Shown piece by piece: positions 59,344 through 64,000 of a DNA stretch of 64,000 nucleotides (the stretch's first letter is position 1; the number at the start of each line of letters is the position of its first letter). The position numbers were made by a program, and so were the translations under genes. Source of the DNA: Sphaerisporangium rubeum (lineage in GTDB: Bacteria; Actinomycetota; Actinomycetes; Streptosporangiales; Streptosporangiaceae); NCBI RefSeq assembly GCF_014207705.1, contig NZ_JACHIU010000001.1, positions 7,246,501 to 7,310,500 of the forward strand. Direction: 5' to 3'. The notes beneath the pieces were generated by a model. The model was not told the origin of the DNA, searched no databases, and was given only the letters and a program-made list of their open reading frames with translations.

Positions 59344-62300
59344 TCAGAGCCCGAGATCTTCAGAGACCTCTCTAGCTGCCTCATCCGTCTCATCCGGGTG
59401 GCCCAGTTCCGAGAAGGTGCTGCCGAGGTTGGACAGTGAGTCGGCTAGGTCGGGGTGGAGTTCGGCCAGCTCCCGGCGGATGGTCACCGCTTCCTGCTCG
59501 GCCGATAGGGCTTCATCCGGGCGGCCCAGCTCCCAGAGCCGGTTGCCGAGGTTGGACAGCGATACGGCCAGGTCGGCGCGATACCGGTCGGGGTACAGCC
59601 CGGCCAGCTCCCGGTAGATGGTCACCGCTTCCTGAGTGGCCGGCAGGGCTTCATCCAGGCGGCCCAGCTCCGACAACCAGACGCCCAGGTTGGACAGCGA
59701 GCCAGCCAGGTCGGCGCGATACCGGTCGGGGTACAGCCCGGCCAGCTCCCGGCGAATGGTCACCGCTTCCTGAGTGGCCGGCAGGGCTTCATCCAGGCGG
59801 CCCAGCTCCGACAACCAGACGCCCAGGTTGGACAGCGAGCCAGCCAGGTCGGCGCGATACCGGTCGGGGTAGAGTCCGGCCAGCTCGCGGTAGATGGTCG
59901 CCGCTTCCTGGGTGGCTGGCAGGGCTTCATCCGGGCGGCCCAGCTCCGACAACCAGGCGCCGAGGTTGGACAGCGATACGGCCAGGTCGGCGCGATACCG
60001 GTCGGGGTAGAGTCCGGCCAGCTCCCGGCGAATGGTCACCGCTTCCTGAGTGGCCGGCAGGGCTTCATCCGGGCGGCCCAGCTCCGAAAACCGGACGCCG
60101 AGGTTGGACAGCGAGCCAGCCAGGTCGGGGCGATACCGGTCGGGGTAGAGTCCGGCCAGCTCCCGGTAGATGGTCGTTGCTTCCTGAGTGGCCGGCAGGG
60201 CTTCATCCGGGCGGCCCAGCTCCGAAAACCGGATGCCGAGGTTGGACAGCGAGCCAGCCAGGTCGGGGCGATACCGGTCGGGGTAGAGTCCGGCCAGCTC
60301 CCGGTAGATGGTCGTTGCTTCCTGAGTGGCCGGCAGGGCTTCATCCGGGCGGCCCAGCTCCGAAAACCGGATGCCGAGGTTGGACAGCGAGCCAGCCAGG
60401 TCGGGGCGATACCGGTCGGGGTACAGCCCGGCCAGCTCCCGGTAGATGGTCGCCGCTTCCTGGGTGACCGGCAGGGCTTCATCCGGGCGGCCCAGTTGCG
60501 AGAAGTAGACGCCGAGGTTGGACAGCGATGCGGCCAGGTCGGGGCGATACCGGTCGGGGTGGAGTTCGGCCAGCTCGCGGTAGATGGTCGTTGCTTCCTG
60601 GGTGACTGGCAGGGCTTCACGCGGGCGGCCCAGCTCCGAGAAGGTAATGCCGAGGTTGGACAGTGAGTCGGCCAGGTCGGGGCGATACCGGTCGGGGTAC
60701 AGCCCGGCCAGCTCCCGGCGGATGGTCACCGCTTCCTGGGCGGCCGGCAGGGCTTCATCCGGGCGGCCCAGCTCCCAGAACCGGATGCCGAGGTCGGACA
60801 GCGATGCGGCCAGGTCGGGGCGATACAGGTGGGAGTACAGTTCGGCCAGCTCGCGGTAGATGGTCACCGCTTCCTGGGTGACTGGCAGGGCTTCATTCGG
60901 GCGGCCCAGCTCCGAGAAGGTAATGCCGAGGTTGGACAGTGAGTCGGCCAGGTCGGGGCGGTACCGGTCGGGGTACAGCTCGGCCAGCTCCCGGCGGATG
61001 GTCACCGCCTGCTGCTCTACCGGCAAAGCCTCACCGGGTCGCCCTAACTGAGCTGTCAAGCTGGCCGACAGCGAAAGCCACCGCGCGTACTCACCGCTTC
61101 GATCTCCCGCTGGGAACGTCGCAAGAATCTTGCCCACGATGATGGCATCGGCCTCAGCCATCGCAAGCGACGGGAAAGGAATCGCCGCAGAAATCGCCTC
61201 CAACGTCTCCCGAGGCGCCTCCAAACTCGCGGCTACTCCTGAGATCAGCGGCAAGATACGCCCCAGCAACTCCCGCGCCGGCTCATAATCGGCCGAAGCC
61301 CGCCCCAGCACCGTCAATGCCTGTCGCGCCTGACCCTCATCCAGATCCGTCAAACACCCTGCGGCCAACTCCGGCGACTCGGCCAGTTGCCGGGTCACGT
61401 GCAGCTCCGCCAGTCGATCCGGCCGCAACCCTCCTAACCAGCCTTGCCCCGGCTCAGCCGGATACAAGCCCCCCAACCACTCGGCGACCTTCACACTCTG
61501 CGGCACCCCCGGCACCCGACCCAGCAACGCCACCCCACTCGCACGATCGGCCGCCCCCAGTAACGTCCCCGCCGCCACCACCTGCCCCAACGCGGTAACC
61601 GTCAACCCTGAAGGCCCCGCACACAACCCCGCCGCCTCAGCACTCCCCAACCAGAACCGCACCTCATGCGACAACAAATCTTCAAGCACCACACCAAGAT
61701 CCACCCGCACCGCGCCGACCCCCGCCTCCTGAGCCGCCGTCAGGACACCCACCAACGCAGCCGCATGCAGATCCAACATTCGTCCCCGGCCCTCATCGGC
61801 ATCTACCACCACGCTGGGCGCAGGCTCCACCCCCAGCACCCGCGCGAAATCCCCAACAGCGGCATCAATCAGATCGGCATCGGACACGCCCGCAGCCACA
61901 TCCGCTGACAGCACCATCTGTTCCACGGTGGCCCGGGCATGTGCTTCCCGCACCGGCCGTTCTCCCGACCCCAGCCGATCCCACCACTCACCCTCACTCC
62001 GCGCCAGCAGCAACAGCCGCACCCGGCCGCCGCCGTCACCCACCACAGAGCGCACCAGCACATTCAACCGTTCCCGGGTCTCGGCGTAATCGACCACCAG
62101 CAGCAGAGGCTTATCGGTGACCTCTCGCCAGTGGGCTAACGCGGTTGCCTCTTGGTCCTCTGTCACCACGACAAAGCCCCACTGGTGACCCAGGCGAGCC
62201 GCCAACTCCAGCATCAACCGCGTCTTACCGACGCCACCCGGCCCGGTGACCAACCGCATCGGTGCCCCCACCGGGTCCGCGCACCAGGCCTCAAGCGCCG

Positions 62301-62625
62301 CCAACTCCGCCTCACGGCCCGCAAAACTGACCACTCTGCGATCAGGAGCCAGCAGACTCGCTGGCCCATGATGGGTGCTGACCAGCTCCGCTGTCGCGGG
62401 CAATGCGTCCTGCTTGCGGTTTCGATCGCGCACCGCGTCGTAGATCGTGGGGGCGAAAGCGCCTGACACCGCGCCCACCGTCGCGCCCAGTACGGCAAGG
62501 GGCGTGGTACCCAGCAACTGCCCGAACGCCGCCCCCAACGCAGCCAGCCCCACGCCCCAACCCGCAGGAGCCAGACCCCACCCACCACCCATATCCACCA
62601 TCCTGGGAGAGGCATCGCGCAGCAT
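59344..62625 (-). CDS. Membrane-anchored STAND ATPase with twelve TPR-like repeats
   Basis: The 1093-residue protein has hydrophobic segments within its first 65 residues (APAGWGVGLAALGAAFGQLL, AVLGATVGAVSGAFAP), a STAND/NB-ARC-like ATPase (VVSFAGREAELAALEAW, Walker A LVTGPGGVGKTRLMLELAA, LLLVVDYAETRERLNVL) and, from about residue 520, tandem 46-residue TPR-like repeats (LGRPDEALPATQEA units) to the C-terminus. It is an isolated cargo gene at the right end of the AICE. STAND proteins with repeat sensors include signalling and anti-phage proteins; a defence role is inferred from architecture and location, with no effector nuclease domain visible. An ATG at 62601 is an alternative start. Confidence 0.85.
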   Translation of the reverse strand: MLRDASPRMVDMGGGWGLAPAGWGVGLAALGAAFGQLLGTTPLAVLGATVGAVSGAFAPTIYDAVRDRNRKQDALPATAELVSTHHGPASLLAPDRRVVSFAGREAELAALEAWCADPVGAPMRLVTGPGGVGKTRLMLELAARLGHQWGFVVVTEDQEATALAHWREVTDKPLLLVVDYAETRERLNVLVRSVVGDGGGRVRLLLLARSEGEWWDRLGSGERPVREAHARATVEQMVLSADVAAGVSDADLIDAAVGDFARVLGVEPAPSVVVDADEGRGRMLDLHAAALVGVLTAAQEAGVGAVRVDLGVVLEDLLSHEVRFWLGSAEAAGLCAGPSGLTVTALGQVVAAGTLLGAADRASGVALLGRVPGVPQSVKVAEWLGGLYPAEPGQGWLGGLRPDRLAELHVTRQLAESPELAAGCLTDLDEGQARQALTVLGRASADYEPARELLGRILPLISGVAASLEAPRETLEAISAAIPFPSLAMAEADAIIVGKILATFPAGDRSGEYARWLSLSASLTAQLGRPGEALPVEQQAVTIRRELAELYPDRYRPDLADSLSNLGITFSELGRPNEALPVTQEAVTIYRELAELYSHLYRPDLAASLSDLGIRFWELGRPDEALPAAQEAVTIRRELAGLYPDRYRPDLADSLSNLGITFSELGRPREALPVTQEATTIYRELAELHPDRYRPDLAASLSNLGVYFSQLGRPDEALPVTQEAATIYRELAGLYPDRYRPDLAGSLSNLGIRFSELGRPDEALPATQEATTIYRELAGLYPDRYRPDLAGSLSNLGIRFSELGRPDEALPATQEATTIYRELAGLYPDRYRPDLAGSLSNLGVRFSELGRPDEALPATQEAVTIRRELAGLYPDRYRADLAVSLSNLGAWLSELGRPDEALPATQEAATIYRELAGLYPDRYRADLAGSLSNLGVWLSELGRLDEALPATQEAVTIRRELAGLYPDRYRADLAGSLSNLGVWLSELGRLDEALPATQEAVTIYRELAGLYPDRYRADLAVSLSNLGNRLWELGRPDEALSAEQEAVTIRRELAELHPDLADSLSNLGSTFSELGHPDETDEAAREVSEDLGL
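59420..61060 (-). repeat. Twelve 138-bp tandem repeats encoding the TPR-like array
   Basis: The landmark cttcatcc-ggcggcccag recurs every 138 bp at 59511, 59649, 59787, 59925, 60063, 60201, 60339, 60477, 60615, 60753, 60891 and (diverged) 61029. Units differ by only a few bases in the centre (60063-60477) and more at the edges, the pattern left by unequal exchange. Each unit encodes 46 residues in frame. Confidence 0.93.
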
Positions 62626-62958
62626 CGCACACTGTGATTAAACAGTGACAATATTCAGGTCGGCGGGCCAGGCAACAGATCGGAGGCGTGACCCAGTACA
62701 TCAACCGCTTCATCAACCCGACCCCACGCACCCTCATCTATCCACAACCCGGCAACCACATAGAGGGCACGTCAAAGGCCAGACCAAAGATCAGCGAGTA
62801 CGACGCTTACTCCTGACCAGCAGACGGTCAACCCCTGCCTTACGACCGACCGAGGGTTGCAGTTTGGGTTGCAGTTCAGGGTGATGCAGAGCCGTTCAGG
62901 ATGGACCACGCATGCCCGCTGACCTGCATTGAACCATCTGGAACCATGATCGTCCGAG
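62626..62958. other. Right-end non-coding DNA of the AICE
   Basis: The 333 bp between the STAND gene start and attR hold no supported gene. They contain the right arm-type sites (62854-62876) and an AT-richer patch near 62640 (tgtgattaaacagtgacaata) that may be the STAND gene promoter. Confidence 0.6.
62854..62876 (+). promoter_or_regulatory. Right arm-type sites (GGGTTGCAGTT x2)
   Basis: GGGTTGCAGTT occurs at 62854 and 62866, the same 12-bp spacing and orientation as at the left end, about 85-105 bp inside attR. Symmetric occurrence at both termini supports recognition by the integrase or excisionase. Confidence 0.6.
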
Positions 62959-63002
62959 CTTTTAATCCGTAGGTTCAGGGTTCGAATCCCTGGCGGCCCA
63001 CC
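62959..63002 (+). repeat. attR (44-bp copy of tRNA-Lys 3' half)
   Basis: Identical to 47278-47321. It begins inside the anticodon loop and has no tRNA 5' half, so it is an att site, not a gene. Flanking DNA differs from the left copy on both sides. Confidence 0.93.
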
Positions 63003-63106
63003 AGCGAAGACACCCCCGGACGCACGATCATCCGAGGGTGTTCGCCGGCGCTTCTGCTAACAGGCGCTACGAATCGACCCCAGCGCTGATCTCGGTTCGG
63101 TGTGGC

Positions 63107-63997
63107 TCATCCGTTGGCCTCGCGGTGTTCGCGGCAGGTGTCTTTTGCCAAGGCCTGTACCCTCTGGTGCTCCTGGATGCGTGCCGTCACGATCGGCTTG
63201 TACACCTCCGGTACCTCGTACCGCTCCACCTCGTCTTCGGCCTCGTCCTCGTCGAGGTCGTCGACGTCGGTGGGCGACGTGTCGGGTTGGGTCTCGATGC
63301 GGTGGCCGGCGCGGCGTAGGAGTTCGGCGTGTTTCTGTAGTTCATCGGTGGCGGCCACGATCGCTTCTCTGAGGGGCTGGTGTACGTGCCAGCGGACGCC
63401 GGCTGTGGGAGTGGGGTGGAGGGACTTCGCGGCTGCTTCCAGGGCATCGGCGGCCTCTACGCGGCGCTCCTCGTCGTCGGTCATGTCCTGTTGAAGGCCG
63501 GCGGCGTGGTGTAGTGCTTCGGCGTCGAAGTTCTTCTTGTCTGAGGCGCCGGAGCGTTCGCCGTGGCCGGCGCGGTCGCCGACGTCCACTGTGGCGAACG
63601 GCAGCAGGTTGCGAAAGCACAGGTAGGCGGTGACGGCACTGCGCACGTCGGTCGCCTCGAAGGCGTCGCACGCGGCGTCGAACAGGTGGATGTGCTGGTC
63701 GGCCTCGATCTGGTCGGTGGGGAGGTACGGGTGCAGGCGCATGACATCGGACCGCAGGTCGGCGGACACCAGGTCCTTCACCATCTCCAGTGCCTGCGCC
63801 GGCTCACTCGCGCGTGCGACCACCCTCTTGATCGCGTCGACCTCCTCCACCCACGCGGTGATGTGCGATCCCATGCCGCCGACACCGGCAGGCGCCGGAG
63901 CGCGGCCATGCACGGTGAGGGCTCCCTTGGCCGCGTCGTAGGTGACGACCAGCATCTCCCCGGCCGCCTGCGTGCTCCAGTCATTGGGCTCGGCCAC
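63107..63997 (-). CDS. Hypothetical protein (start may lie beyond the right edge)
   Basis: The visible 296 codons begin at a GTG 3 bp from the window end; the frame stays open to the edge, so the gene may be longer. The product is acidic, with a region of DVDDLDEDEAEDEVERYEVP near the end and helical stretches (EEVDAIKRVVARASEPAQAL, AVTAYLCFRNLLPFATVDVG). No catalytic motif or membrane segment is seen, and I recognise no family. It lies just outside attR, in what should be chromosomal DNA originally next to tRNA-Lys. Confidence 0.68.
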   Translation of the reverse strand: MAEPNDWSTQAAGEMLVVTYDAAKGALTVHGRAPAPAGVGGMGSHITAWVEEVDAIKRVVARASEPAQALEMVKDLVSADLRSDVMRLHPYLPTDQIEADQHIHLFDAACDAFEATDVRSAVTAYLCFRNLLPFATVDVGDRAGHGERSGASDKKNFDAEALHHAAGLQQDMTDDEERRVEAADALEAAAKSLHPTPTAGVRWHVHQPLREAIVAATDELQKHAELLRRAGHRIETQPDTSPTDVDDLDEDEAEDEVERYEVPEVYKPIVTARIQEHQRVQALAKDTCREHREANG

Positions 63998-64000
63998 ATC

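Larger units (their letters stand above)
47278..63002. mobile_element. Actinomycete integrative and conjugative element (AICE) in tRNA-Lys
   Basis: The element is bounded by identical 44-bp att copies. It carries, from the left, int, xis, a RepSA-like initiator, a 52-residue zinc-ribbon protein, an FtsK-like Tra protein, two small coupled genes, a Pra-like activator and a KorSA-like GntR: the pSAM2-type module set and order. Replication plus double-stranded-DNA FtsK transfer define an AICE. The right half is cargo: small unknown genes, a GntR/EamA/NUDIX operon, an IS256-type insertion and a STAND-TPR ATPase. All core genes look intact, so excision and transfer are plausible. Confidence 0.9.

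Noticed and set aside
59420-61060. Regularly spaced repeats considered as a CRISPR-like array
   Set aside because: The period is 138 bp with no distinct spacers, it is in frame inside one protein gene, and there are no cas genes.
62959-63002. Second tRNA-Lys gene
   Set aside because: Only the 3' half is present; acceptor 5' strand and D-arm are missing. It is attR.

Overview
The window is high-GC DNA with actinobacterial codon use, Shine-Dalgarno-led and ATGA/GTGA-coupled operons, SARP and NB-ARC regulators and an actinomycete integrative element. It most resembles a Streptosporangiales-type actinomycete (Nonomuraea, Streptosporangium and relatives); this is an inference from gene content, not from a marker gene.

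Region 1 (1-16.8 kb) is the right part of a non-ribosomal peptide-type cluster that continues past the left edge. A mostly overlapping minus-strand operon runs from mbtH (10070) to the edge: MbtH, type II thioesterase, SyrP-like Fe/2-oxoglutarate hydroxylase, a free-standing adenylation-carrier didomain, an aspartyl/asparaginyl hydroxylase-like protein, a KAS III enzyme, a quinone-oxidoreductase-like enzyme, both subunits of glutamate (methylaspartate) mutase, an asparagine synthetase A-like ligase and an FMN glutamate-synthase-like protein. The implied logic is glutamate to 3-methylaspartate to 3-methylasparagine, with hydroxylation on a carrier protein. Upstream lie an MFS exporter, an XRE/NB-ARC regulator, a transthyretin-like small protein, a secreted peptide with three GPPWG units, and a 1027-residue SARP/NB-ARC/TPR regulator.

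Region 2 (17-22.8 kb) holds a secreted alpha/beta hydrolase with a CBM2 domain, a PaaX-type regulator, an ArsR-SRPBCC fusion with two operator dyads, and a divergent TetR/SDR pair followed by a SnoaL-like protein.

Region 3 (22.8-42.5 kb) is a terpenoid cluster. It has a class II (DTDD) cyclase, polyprenyl diphosphate synthase, flavin monooxygenase, P450, SCP2-like protein, radical SAM enzyme, ABC and MFS exporters, and an unusual in-frame fusion of a UbiA prenyltransferase, an SCP2-like segment and a homocitrate-synthase-like enzyme. A private MEP cassette (ispH-dxs-ispG) is included. It is bounded by an NB-ARC/LuxR operon that begins with a second short secreted peptide ending in Trp-Gly, and by a TrmB/LuxR-like regulator.

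Region 4 (42.6-47.3 kb) is ordinary chromosome: tRNA-Glu, -Asp, -Phe, a membrane metallophosphoesterase, a minimal metallopeptidase, an MFS transporter, a PspC protein and tRNA-Lys.

Region 5 (47,278-63,002) is a 15.7-kb AICE integrated in tRNA-Lys. Identical 44-bp att copies and paired GGGTTGCAGTT sites lie at both ends. Genes are int, xis, a RepSA-like initiator, an FtsK-type Tra protein, a Pra-like activator, a KorSA-like GntR and small coupled genes. Cargo is a GntR/EamA/NUDIX operon, a complete IS256-type element with inverted repeats and an 8-bp target duplication, and a 1093-residue STAND ATPase with twelve 46-residue TPR-like repeats. Chromosome resumes at 63,003.

The most notable signal is a recurring association of short secreted peptides ending in Trp-Gly with NB-ARC regulators at the borders of both biosynthetic clusters, a possible peptide-signalling system.
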